NCBI GenBank assembly: GCA_026168455.1 | Contig: CM047431.1 | Coordinates: 21,889,365 to 21,953,364 of the forward strand | Length of the DNA: 64,000 nt | Source of the DNA: Theocolax elegans | Lineage: Eukaryota; Arthropoda; Insecta; Hymenoptera; Cerocephalidae | Reading direction: 5' to 3' | Shown here: in pieces, positions 45,035-55,827 of the stretch | How the letters are laid out: the number at the start of each line of letters is the position of its first letter | Position numbering within the stretch: position 1 is the first letter of the stretch | The notes under the pieces: generated by a model | Database searches by the model: none | The model's input: only the letters and a program-made list of their open reading frames with translations | Told to the model about the DNA's origin: nothing | Program-made: the position numbers and the translations under genes

Positions 45035-46366
45035 GTATATATATATATATATATCATCTTACACTCTCATACTGCATACTTACAAGTTCTCTCGCATTCC
45101 TATTAATCATTCATTTCCGTAAAGAAAATTAAGAATTAAATGCAATTAAAACATATTATTTATATAATTTTATGCTGCTAACAAATTCTAAGATTTGTGC
45201 ATGCCTTGCTAATACTGCGTCATTATGTTGCTTGCTTTTTATACTATATCAAGTATTATTATTTTAAGAAAAGTAATAAAAAAGACTTGCGCACGTGTAT
45301 TTCTTGGCTGCTGGGCTATTGTTTTTATTGTTAGTAAATTAAGCTCTTATGGATGCAAACAGGGATTTTAATAATTAATTTTTCTTAAAAGCAAGATGTT
45401 TTTTATCGATTTTTGGTGAACAAACCAAGTAATAATTTAATTGGCAATGTTTTCATTCATGTCCTCGATCCTTATCAGGGTATACCTTTATTAAATCAAT
45501 CATTTATTATTTTAACATTCTACACTTTTGAATTTAAATACTTACTGAATTACTTACTACTTACAAGGAGAGCATCTCAAGTTTGGGAAACGCATTGTGC
45601 CCAGCTTGTAGGAAATGTTTTTTAATATAAAAACTAGCCATATTACATCGGTCGCTAACGCTCCCTCGGTTGAATCACATTTTTGAGGCTAGACGTTGAT
45701 TATAGAGTGTAGTCTTAAATTTATTATTAGTTTATAACAAATAAATTTTAAACGATTTTGATATAATTGTTTTGATTTATTTTCAAACCAATATTTTCAT
45801 GTGCTTTAAACTATTAATTAAAATTTGTTGTTATATTATTAAAACAAATAAAAATAAATTATAAAATATTTTATTTTAAAAAATGTATACAATTTATTCC
45901 TTTTACTTATCATGATATTTAACTATAACAGTTTATTTTCAAATGTTGGTTCGTATTATTTTCTCTCTGCATTTACAAGCTTGAGACTGTCATATAATGA
46001 ACGTAAATATAATGTGTATTAAAAGTATCAAATATTTGATTTTCTAACATGTATATATATTTCAAAATTATGTATGGTATAATACGTAAATATTTTAAAA
46101 TTGATAAAAATATACGTTCCAATATGGCTGCTTAAAAAATAAAATAAATAATATAATATGGCATCTCATATATTCGTATTTATTTTATATATTTTGTAAT
46201 TTTTTGTTTCATTAATATCTAAACAAAGTTCTATAATAATATCACTTTTTGCAGACAATGTATTCTAACAAGTATTATCAAAATATTTTAATTGATATTT
46301 AATTAATGCTATATTAGACAATTAATTATTTTAAAATTTGTATATTTTATAAATAATTTTGTCAAT
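45035..46366. other. AT-rich, no gene
   Basis: Begins with a short TA repeat. One 70-codon frame near 45.4 kb has no recognisable motif. Nothing else supported. Confidence 0.4.
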
Positions 46367-47150
46367 AAAATGTCGTTTGATGCAGACAATGAATTTTAAA
46401 TTTGTTTATTTCTTTAGTATTTTAGTAAAAAAATGTCTCTTGATGCAGACTATGAATTTTAAATTTGTTTAATTCTTCAGTATTTTCGTAAAAAAATGTC
46501 TCTTGATGCAGACAATGAATTTTAAATTTGTTTATTACTTCAGTATTTTAGTAAAAAAATGTCGCTTGATGCAGACAATGATTTTAAATTTGTTTATTTC
46601 TTCAGTATTTTAGTAAAAAAATGTCTCTTGATGCAGACAATGAATTTTAATTTTGTTCATTACTTCAGTATTTTAGTAAAAAAATGTCTCTTGATGCAGA
46701 CAATGAATTTTAAATTTGTTTAATTCTTCAGTATTTTCGTAAAAAAATGTCTCTTGATGCAGACAATGAATTTTAAATTTGTTTAATTCTTCAGTATTTT
46801 CGTAAAAAAATGTCTCTTGATGCAGACAATGAATTTTAAATTTGTTTATTACTTCAGTATTTTAGTAAAAAAATGTCGCTTGATGCAGACAATGAATTTT
46901 AAATTTGTTTATTACTTCAGTATTTTAGTAAAAAAATGTCTCTTGATGCAGACAATGAATTTTAAATTTGTTTATTACTTCAGTATTTTAGTAAAAAAAT
47001 GTCGTTTGATGCAGACAATGAATTTTAAATTCGTTTATTTCTTCAGTATTTTAGTAAAAAAATGTCGCTTGATGCAGACAGTTGATTATTTTAAAATTTA
47101 TATATTTCATAAATAATTTTGCCAATAAAATGTCACTTAATGCAGACAAC
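46367..47150. repeat. 63-bp minisatellite, about 12 copies
   Basis: The word GATGCAGAC recurs at 46379, 46442, 46505, 46568, 46630, 46693, 46756, 46819, 46882, 46945, 47008 and 47071, a 63-bp period (once 62). Units contain ATGTCTCTTGATGCAGACAA, GAATTTTAAATTTGTT and TTCAGTATTTTAGTAAAAAA. Because 63 is 21 codons, one frame stays open over several units (46817-47116), giving 21-residue repeats of MQTMNFKFVYYFSILVKKC type. Units differ by few substitutions. No evidence that it is translated. It lies just downstream of the Helitron helicase. Confidence 0.95.
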
Positions 47151-47352
47151 TAATATTTAATATTTGTTTATTTTTTAAGTAATGATATTTTGAAATGTTG
47201 CTTGATGTAAATAGTGTATACTTGAAAAATATTCTTTATTATACGTAATTTTATCTACAAATTTTGTCTGATGCTTATATCTTATTATTTTATAATTCAT
47301 TTGCCTAATAAGTCGACCTTAAATTTATTTTTAAAAATAAAAAAAAAACTAT

Positions 47353-49230
47353 TTAAGTATCCAAAACTTCAGAAAAAACTATATTCGTTGTATATATTAT
47401 TATATTATTATTTACATTACTCTCATTTATATTAAGTATATCTCCTTCTGTATTAGTGAGTATCATTGTTGATTTCGAAAATTTTATTTTTAGATTTTTT
47501 TCATCTGTAACTCTTGATAATGCAACATATAATTGACCATGACTAAATACAGGTCTTGGTAAATATAGACCTACTTTTTTAAATGATTGACCTTGTGCTT
47601 TATTTATGGTCATAGCGAAACTAGGTCTAATAGGAAATTGTCTTCTAACCATATTGAAAGGTATATCATCCTTTGAAGGACATAAATCTATTCTTGGAAT
47701 CATCACAATTTGTCCTGAATTTTTGAATTTTTCCATGTTATAATTTCTCCATATATAGTGTACTGTTTTAATTCTGTAATCATGAGCCTGGTACCATTAC
47801 ATAAACCTCCATCTAAATGCAAATTCCTAAGTAACATAACGATCATTCCTTTTTTTAATACTAATTTATGCGGTGGTAAACCATTTGGTATTAATGAATT
47901 TATAAAATCTATTGTTATTGTTTCATCCAACTTATTATTTTCATCATTAGTAATACTATCAATGCTTAAATATATCTTACCGTCACCTTCAATTCTTTCA
48001 ATTATTTCGTTATTAATCGCTAAAACATCACTATTTATAGGTGAAAGAATTACTTTGTCTTTAAGAGTATGTAAATCATCAATATTTATTTTATTACCAA
48101 AAATATCATCTATCAAATTATTAAATGTAATAAATTCTGAAGGAATTTTTATAACGTTATTATCAATTTCAAATTTTGTAATATTTTTATTTTCTCCAAT
48201 ATTTAATGACCACGTTTTAAACATACTGTTTGAATTGACCAATCTTAAATTATTATTTAATGTAAGTTTTTGAAATAATTGCCATAAATAACTACTTTTT
48301 ACACATGATTCTAATATTTGAGTTCTATTTCCGTATCGAACTATAGGAAGTGTTTGTCGAAAATCGCTAGATGTTACTAATATTTTACCACCAAACGGTT
48401 TATTATTTCGACATAAATCTCTGAAAAAAATATCTATAGCTTCTAATGCATATTTACAAGTCATTGATATTTCATCCCAAATTAGTAATTTAATATTTTT
48501 TAAAATTTGACCTATTTGTGAATTTGGTGAAATGTTGCATGTTGATTGTTCGTTTAAATTAAATGGTATTTTAAATATTGAATGGATAGTTTTACCACCT
48601 ATTAATAAATTTGCTGCAATACCAGTCCAAGCAAATGCTAACTCTGGTATTTTGTTTAATTTCACAAATCTTATAATAGCATTTAATAAATAACTTTTTC
48701 CACTACCACCAGGACCATCTATAAAATATAAATTTTCTTTTTTATTATCGTAAACAGCTTCTACTATTGTATCAAATATTGTTTTTTGTTCCACTGTTAA
48801 AGATTTTAACAATATTTCTATGTCATTACCTTCATTTGCAATAATATCATTATAAAACATATCATTGTGATTTTCATTATCAATATAATCAATATTAGGT
48901 TAATTAAATTGTTGCAATGTTAAATTATGTTTTGATAAAACGTTGTCTATAATTTTTAAAGCCTTTTGTTCTCCTAAAATTTCAGGTAATTTAGGATCAA
49001 AGAAATGTTTTTTATACTTATTATAAAGTTTCAAGGCATCAAAATTGTGATCAAATGATATAATGAAAGCGAAAAGTTCACATAGTGCCTGTGGAAATTG
49101 AAAATTACAATTTTCTTCTAAACATTTATCCCATTCATTATCAGTAATGATTAAACCTCTAACTATACATACTTCATAAAATGTATTATAAACAACGCCT
49201 TCGTATGAGCGTATATCTTCAAAAGATTCG
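47353..49230 (-). pseudogene. Helitron/PIF1-like DNA helicase, frameshifted, N-terminus lost
   Basis: Minus-strand order: near 49.2 kb ESFEDIRSYEGVVYNTFYEV and EWDKCLEENC, typical of the region before the helicase core in Helitron Rep-Hel proteins. After an in-frame TAA near 48.9 kb come GPGGSGKSYLL (Walker A), AFAWTGIAANLL, LLIWDEISM (Walker B) and GGKILVTSSDFRQTLPIV. Later come [13 protein letters not shown] (motif V) and [12 protein letters not shown] (motif VI). The helicase unwinds DNA for rolling-circle transposition. A frameshift near 47.72 kb separates the last 127 codons (47353-47736) from the 385-codon main frame (47703-48860). The Rep endonuclease part is absent upstream, so the element cannot move by itself. 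Confidence 0.92.
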
Positions 49231-49309
49231 ATATTTTTACTTTTTTTTTTACTTATTTTTTTTACGATTTTTTACTTACTTACTTTTTTTGCATACTTTA
49301 CACAAAAAA

Positions 49310-49840
49310 AAATGAAGTGTACATGCCTTTATGCTTAAATTTGCAAAAAATGTTCTCACCTCCTGTCCAGGTGGTCAGGGTAACCTCCAGGTTATCCTGA
49401 TATCCTCCACAGGAAAGTCTACATGCCGTTCTGCATAAATGTGCAAAAAATATTGTCACTTCCTGGAGAGGATGTCCAGGTGGTTAGGGTGACCTCTAGA
49501 TCATCCGGACATCGACTACAGGAAAGTCTACATGCTGTTCTGCATAAATTTGCAAAAAGTATTCTCACTTCCTGAAGACGATGTCCAGGTGGTCAGGGTA
49601 ACCTCCAGGTTATTCTGACATCGTCCGCAGGGAAGTCTACATGCCTTTCTGCTTAAATTTGCAAAAAAAATTTTCGCTTCCTGAAGACAATGTCCAGGTG
49701 GTCAGGGTAACCTCCAGGTTATCCTGACATCGTCCGCAGGGAAATCTACATGCCTTTCTACTTGAATTTGCAAAAAAAATTTTCGCTTCCTGGAGACGAT
49801 GTCCAGGTGGTCAGGGTGACCCCATCCCTATCCCTCCACC
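49310..49840. repeat. 109-bp tandem repeat, about 5 copies
   Basis: CTACATGC(C/T) recurs at about 49321, 49421, 49530, 49639 and 49748: spacing 100, then 109 three times. Each unit has TGCAAAAAA, CACTTCCTG..GACGATGTCC, then AGGTGGTCAGGGTAACCTCC and AGGTTATCCTGAC. The two last blocks are partly complementary (GGTCAGGGTAACC and GGTTATCCTGACA), so each unit can form a hairpin. GC-richer than the surroundings. It lies where the 5' part of the Helitron gene should be. Confidence 0.9.
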
Positions 49841-49975
49841 CTCACCTTCACCCTGACCTCTTCACGATAACACACTTACCCTTATGCACATGCATATATA
49901 TTAACTTATAACTGTATTTTTTATCTCTGCAGGTTGATTTTTTTCAAAGATGATTGTACTTAAAAAAAATACAGG

Positions 49976-50850
49976 TAATAAAAATTTTTTTTGTTTGCTC
50001 TTACTTAAAACATTTTCGTATTCTACGATATAAAAGTGACATTTTTTCTCTTTATCATTTTTTTGTATCTATAAAAGTTTTTAATATATTTAGATTTTAA
50101 AAAAAGGCTATTTTCGAGCAAAAACTACCGTAACTTTGTTTAAAATAAAGTTACAAAAATGAAAAAAACCAGTCGAAAGCTGTTGAAAAAAGCTAAAAAT
50201 CTATCTGGATAACTTTTTGGTTTCGTCAATCTTTTGAAAACTGCATTGAATTCAAAAAGGTGTCCAAAAATTTTTTTTTTTTAAACTAGTTTATTGCCAT
50301 TTAATAGTTTCAAAAAATAGTATTTTTTATAAGTGACTTAGGCGAATCGAAAGGTATTAAAATAAGCTTTCAAATGGTCTCCGACTGGTTTTTGTACGAT
50401 GATCTCTTTCAAAGATACAAAACTTTAAACTTTATCCTATTTTGCTCCAGGGGGGTAAAAGTAAGTGACTGGCAGTGTACATCGATTGTTTTATCTACAT
50501 ACATAGGTCGAAGTTAAATCAAACCATTATATTTGTATATTGTAGGTGTAGAAATTGTGTATCTTCTTTTCTACTTAAAGTACCGTTATAATAATTAATA
50601 TATAACATTTCTGAAATTAAACGTTTTTTATAACAAGGTTCATAGTCTAATATTTTTACATTAGTTCAATTAAATTCATGATCTTTATTATTTGCAATAT
50701 GTGCAGTAACAACTGCATCCGGGTTATTATTTTTTTGATGTTCTTTAATTCTTGTTTTAAGACCACGCTTTGTTTCACCTATATGAGCAAATCCACAAAC
50801 CTTTAATTTTGGGGAACGGGTAAATATAGTTAAATAAGCACCTAGCAACA
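49976..50850. repeat. Duplicated Penelope 3' end plus flank, copy 1
   Basis: Matches 51750-52560 nearly base for base: GGTAATAAAAATTTTTTTTG, ATTTTCGTATTCTACGATAT, CTCCAGGGGGGTAAAAGTAA, TTGTGTATCTTCTTTTCTAC. The distance is about 1.77 kb. It includes the GIY-YIG end of a Penelope-like element on the minus strand. Confidence 0.85.
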
Positions 50851-50851
50851 T
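50510..50851 (-). pseudogene. Penelope GIY-YIG endonuclease end, isolated
   Basis: KVCGFAHIGETKRGLKTRIK followed by EHQKNNNPDAVVTAHIANNK and DHEFN is the C-terminal GIY-YIG nuclease of a Penelope-like element, with HIGE in the second motif and the downstream Arg and Glu-His. The sequence then continues LDYEPCYKKRLISEMLYIN, the usual end of these proteins. It is the better-preserved of two copies; the other at 52430-52560 has lost several residues. The upstream RT lies beyond the duplicated copy, near 54 kb. Confidence 0.8.
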
Positions 50852-51559
50852 TATAACACGGTTTCGGTATAAAAAGTATTCGATGAAGGGTCCTTATCAT
50901 TTTTTTAAAGCTGTTTTCATTAGCTTTTTGTTAGAGGCTTCAAAAGTTGCATTTTTTGCAAATTTGACGATGGAATAGTACTCATCTTCTATTTTTTAAG
51001 CTTATAAAATTAAAATTCTTCACCAAATGTACAGAAATTTTTTTTGACAACCTACACCATCTACCCTATTAAACTAAAAGTGTTAGAATGTGTGCCTTCA
51101 TGATACAGAATAAATAAATCGCAAACTCTTGAGGAAGTCAGTTTTTGTAAATTTAGGAAATTTTTAGAATTTTGATATTATACAAAGATAAGTTTTGTTT
51201 ATAGCTATTGTGACTAATATTGCTTTTTTCGATTTGCAATAAGGATTCTTATTCGTTTTTGTGCTTAGCTGTGCCTCTTTTTCTTTACTAGCAATTCTAC
51301 CTTAAACTTTTCAAAATCTCGGGCCCCTAGTCTTCCAAATTTTCATTTTCGCATGGCACACTCGACATTCACAAAAAAAGCATATGATAAACTATATCTC
51401 TTTACTTTTTAGTAGATTATGAGTCATCTACGTAAAACCTCAATTGAATTTTTGTTAATTTAGATAATATAAGCTGTATAAAGTATAAAATTTATACCTT
51501 TGAACTGAAGTCCAAATTGACTATACGAAATAGGTTATTTCAACAGAAAAGCTAATATA
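50852..51559. other. Spacer between duplicated Penelope ends, nothing recognised
   Basis: AT-rich. No coding frame or terminal repeat that I can support. It lies between the two copies of the duplicated Penelope end, with a microsatellite on its right. Confidence 0.35.
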
Positions 51560-51690
51560 AATACGCACACACACACACACACACACCACACACACAACAC
51601 CACTCACCCGCGCGCGCGCACACACACTCACACACACACACACACACACACACTCAACCCGCGCGCGCGCACACATACACACACATATCA
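51560..51690. repeat. CA / CG microsatellite
   Basis: (CA)n runs with two GCGCGCGCACACA blocks, about 51565-51688. The GCGCGC blocks are alternating purine-pyrimidine and could favour Z-DNA. Confidence 0.95.
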
Positions 51691-51749
51691 TTCAGTCAAG
51701 TAGTTTGTTTACCCTTAAAGAGCATATGCGAAAAGAAAATTATTTATCA

Positions 51750-52560
51750 GGTAATAAAAATTTTTTTTGTTTGCTCTTACTTAAAACATTTTCGTATTCT
51801 ACGATATAAAAGTGACATTTTTTCTCTTTATTATTTTTTGTATCTATGAAAAAGTTTTTAATATATTTAGATTTTAAAAAAAGGCTATTTTCGAGCAAAA
51901 ACTACCGTAACTTGTTTAAAATAAAGTTACAAAAATGAAAAAAACCAGTCGAAAGCGGTGAAAAAAGCTTTTTAAAAAACTATCGGGATAACTTTTTGGT
52001 TTCGTCAATCTTTTGAAAACTGCATTGAATCAAAAAGGTGTCCAAAAATTTTTTTTTTTTAAACTAGTTTATTGCCATTAATAGTTTCAAAAAATAGTAT
52101 TTTTTATAAGTGACTTAGGCGAATCGAAAGGTATTAAAATAAGCTTTCAAATGGTCTCCGACTGGTTTTTTTGTACGATGATCTTTCAAAGATACAAAAC
52201 TTTAAACTTATCCTATTTTGCTCCAGGGGGGTAAAAGTAAGTGATGGCAGTGTACATCGATTGTTTTATCTACATACATAGGTCGAAGTTAAATCAAACC
52301 ATTATATTTGTATATTGTAGGTGTAGAAATTGTGTATCTTCTTTTCTACTTAAAGTACCGTTATAATAATTATATATAACATTTCTGAATTAAACTTTTT
52401 TATAACAAGGTTCAATAGTCAATATTTTTACATTAGTTCAATTAAATTATGATCTTATTATTTGCAATATGTGCAGTAACAACTGCATCGGTTATTATTT
52501 TTTTGATGTTCTTTAATTCTTGTTTTAAGACCACGCTTGTTTCACCTATATATGTAGCCA
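51750..52560. repeat. Duplicated Penelope 3' end plus flank, copy 2
   Basis: Second copy of 49976-50850 with more single-base gaps, directly attached to the Penelope body at about 52560. It contains the decayed GIY-YIG remnant (YIGET, DAVVTAHIANNK). Confidence 0.85.
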
Positions 52561-52564
52561 GCCA

Positions 52565-55240
52565 ATTTTTACAATTAACTTAATACTACACCAGTCATAA
52601 CCCACTTCGATGTTTGTCTAACTAAAGTTATAACTATCTAATTCTTTTGCCACTACGGACAAACATTTATTATTGTATTTTTTTAACATTTGTGAACATT
52701 TATTATAAAAATCTCTGTTATACGGTAGTGATATTGTACATATTGTAGGTCGCTTTTTCATAAATTTGTTGTTATTTTCATATTTTATCTTTCTTAATCT
52801 ATTTTCAATAGGCGAGTTAATAAATTTCAACGGATAGTCATTCGTTCTCAGTAATTCTTTAACTATATTCATATTATCCTTATGAAATTGTTGGTGAGAC
52901 AATTTTAACGCTCTGTCTATCAAATTATACACAATATTGCGCTTCTGTTGAACAGTATGATTAGATTTAAAACTCAATAACCTATTAGAATTTGATGTTT
53001 TTCTAAACCAATTCGTAAAAATATTATTATTCCTTTTAATAAGTAAAATATCTAGAAAATTTATACAATTATTTGTTTCTATCTCATGTGTAAATTTTAA
53101 ACGTTCATTATAATTGAGGAGCTGGATGCAAGAACACGCCGAGCGCGGCGAATGGATAGAGGAGGCGGAGAGAAATTAAGAAATTGACGTCACCGTGACC
53201 AAATTTTTTAATTTGCCGAATTTAATTTAAAAAAATACTGTCGTATGCAGAATTAAAAGACGCAACTTTTTTCTATTTAATGTTTTTCTGTACGATGTGC
53301 AGATCAGATGAAAAAAATTAAGAACTGGAAATTTAGAAAACGGATTTTTAATCCATTTTTCAAAATTGAATCGCTGTAACTTTGACAAATCTTAATGAAA
53401 TTCCCTAATTTTTCGTACAGATACTTAATATAGTCTAACGATAAATATAAACCTGTAAAAAATTCTACTTTAAACAAATTTTATACAACAATTGAACTTA
53501 ACGTAAATAAAAAGCTTTTAATACAGTTTCAGTATTCAGTAGCCGAAAGTGTTTGAAGATAATTTCTTAAAAATTTCAGCTTATTTGGATAAAAAATTTC
53601 GCAGATAGAGCAAGCGCCGAAATCAGAGAAATAAATTTTGTGTACACTCATCAATATAAACAACGAAATTGTAAACAAATGAACATCAACTTCGTCGCCG
53701 TAATGGTCATCTGCTTCGCGGCTTAAATCAGTGGCCGTCTTTGTTATTTATTGAAAATTGCATTTTAATATTGTATCAAACTGCAGCATAAAAATGGTTT
53801 ACATAATAACTGCTTTTTGATGCTATATAATATCTTTATTTTTATGTAATTTAGTTAAGTATTTAGTTAGTTTTCTTTAAATCGCTCTATCATTTTTTAT
53901 CCAAATAAGCTGAAATTTTTAAGAAATTATCTTCAAATATAAACGAACAAATCTCTCGCTGGAAGTTTGCGAAGTCTAAAACTTTATAACACACTTTCGG
54001 CTACTGAATACTGAAACTGTATTAAAAGCTTTTTATTTACGTTAAGTTCAATTGTTGTATAAAATTTGTTTAAAGTAGAATTTTTTACAGGTTTATATTT
54101 ATCGTTAGACTATATTAAGTATCTGTACGAAAAATTAGGGAATTTCATTAAGATTTGTCAAAGTTACAGCGATTCAATTTTGAAAAATGGATTAAAAATC
54201 CGTTTTCTAAATTTCCAGTTCTTAATTTTTTTCATCTGATCTGCACATCGTACAGAAAAACATTAAATAGAAAAAAGTTGCGTCTTTTAATTCTGCATAC
54301 GACAGTATTTTTTTAAATTAAATTCGGCAAATTAAAAAATTTGGTCACGGTGACGTCAATTTCTTAATTTCTCTCCGCCTCCTCTATCCATTCGTCGCGC
54401 TCGGCGTGTTCTTGCATCCAGCTCCTCAATTATTAAAAACATTGAGAACTAAAAAATCGGGAGAACAATTAAATTTTTCTTTTAATTCTAATAAACAATG
54501 AGTTTCTAGATCATCCATCACTAAATCCGCAAATATTGGTGATATTGGTGAACCCATTGGCGAACCAAAAATTTGTTTATATATTTTATTATTAAACGTA
54601 AAGAAAGTATTGTCAAACAAAAAACGTATGATATTGCGAATTTCATCAAATGGTATCTTACATTTATTATGTATAAAATTAAATCGCCTATCAAGACTGT
54701 CAAGGACTTCATTACACGGAATGTTAGTAAATAAAGAGCTAACGTCTAAAGACAACATAATATAGTCAGCTGGTATAATAATATTTTCTAATTTTCCTTT
54801 TAATTCAAAACTGTTATTTATGTGAGATTTTGGTTTAGGTATGATATTTTTAATCTCATTATAAATTATTTTAGCTAAAAAATGTGTTGGACTATTAATT
54901 GTGGAAATAATCGGTCTTAAAGGAAAATTTATTTTATGTATTTTTGGAAGTCCATATGCTTTCGCTAACAACGTATTGGTTTGAGTTAAAGAATTTTTAT
55001 GATAGACTCTTGTTAAGCATTCATTATTATTTAAATTTTTCAAAATTGCATAAACATCAGATTGTAGTTTTTTCAACGGGTTCTTATTTTGAGGAATATA
55101 TGTATTCTTATCACTTAATAAATTAGTCATTTTATCTAAATAGTCATTTTTATTTAAACAAACAGTCAAATTACCTTTATCAAAATTTGTGAAAAATATG
55201 TCTGGATTGTCTATCAAGAATTTTTTTGTAGCTCAATTAT
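52565..55240 (-). pseudogene. Penelope-like element RT, split by foldback element, active site deleted
   Basis: The minus strand from 55240 reads FFTNFDKGNLTVCLNKNDYL, AKAYGLPKIHKINFPLRPII, STINSPTHFLAK, IMLSLDVSSLFTNIPCNEVL and GSPMGSPISPIFADLVMDDL, which are the fingers and palm of a Penelope RT. The frame stays open for 263 codons (54426-55217). At SPDFL the text jumps to VLNVFNN, and after the foldback element (53113-54430) it continues NERLKFTHEIE, CINFLDILLIKRNNN and NWFRKTSNSNRLLSF. The roughly 25 residues that should include Y-V-D-D are missing. The thumb and linker (52618-52977) are open, followed by the GIY-YIG remnant. Confidence 0.9.
53113..54430. mobile_element. 1.3-kb foldback element inside Penelope RT
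   Basis: The tips ATTGAGGAGCTGGATGCAAG and its complement flank the element. The arms 53113-53597 and 53898-54430 are nearly perfectly complementary; the right arm has about 55 extra bases near 53935-53990. The loop of about 300 bp (53598-53897) is non-coding. Target duplication TA (53111-53112 and 54431-54432), or AATT if the ends are drawn 3 bp further in. The coding text on both sides joins when it is removed. Confidence 0.9.
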
Positions 55241-55605
55241 TTAAAATACACAATGGAGGGTGAAAAAATCTCAAAATAGTTTATGGAATAATATCGAAAT
55301 ATCAAAAAATTTTCTCCTATATATATTACCATCTTCGATGCTGCCATCTTGAATTTGGAAAAACCTCGAAGTAAGAGTTTAAAACAAAAAATCTTGTCTT
55401 TCAAAATTTGGAGCTTTTAGTTAAATAAATAAATAGAACTTTATTAATATGTATTTATTTATTTGATTGCATTCATCAAAATATTAGAAATTTTTTAAAG
55501 TTGGATTCATGTTGAAAATTGCAATTGAAAATCACATAAAAAAGATCTTAAGCATTTTCTATTATAAAATTATATAAATATAAATATATATCTGTATGTA
55601 TGTGT
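55241..55605. other. AT-rich, nothing recognised
   Basis: No gene or repeat supported between the Penelope N-terminus and the small MITE. Confidence 0.3.
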
Positions 55606-55765
55606 ACTTATGCAGACTCAAAATTTTTACCAATAACCCAATACCCCATAACCCTATTTTTCATGTAAAAAATTTTTTTTGTGTCCGCATAAGTAGTGAT
55701 AGAATAATTTTTTTCGAGTAAAATTATGCGGACGTCCGCATAAGTCCATCAAAGTCTGCATAAGT
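55606..55765. mobile_element. Small MITE-like element with 13-bp inverted ends
   Basis: ACTTATGCAGACT at 55606-55618 is the exact complement of AGTCTGCATAAGT at 55753-55765. Inside is a perfect 18-bp palindrome (TATGCGGACGTCCGCATA, 55725-55742) and a further CCGCATAAGT near 55684. Size about 160 bp, non-coding. No clear target duplication. Confidence 0.5.
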
Positions 55766-55827
55766 CGGGTTACAGTACTAAAGTAGTCAGCACAACTCTA
55801 GATGTACATAAATATAAATATATATAT

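Noticed and set aside
47758..48273. 171-codon plus-strand frame
   Set aside because: Antisense shadow of the helicase.
46367..49840. CRISPR-like arrays (63-bp and 109-bp repeats)
   Set aside because: Whole units repeat without unique spacers, and the genome is eukaryotic; these are minisatellites.
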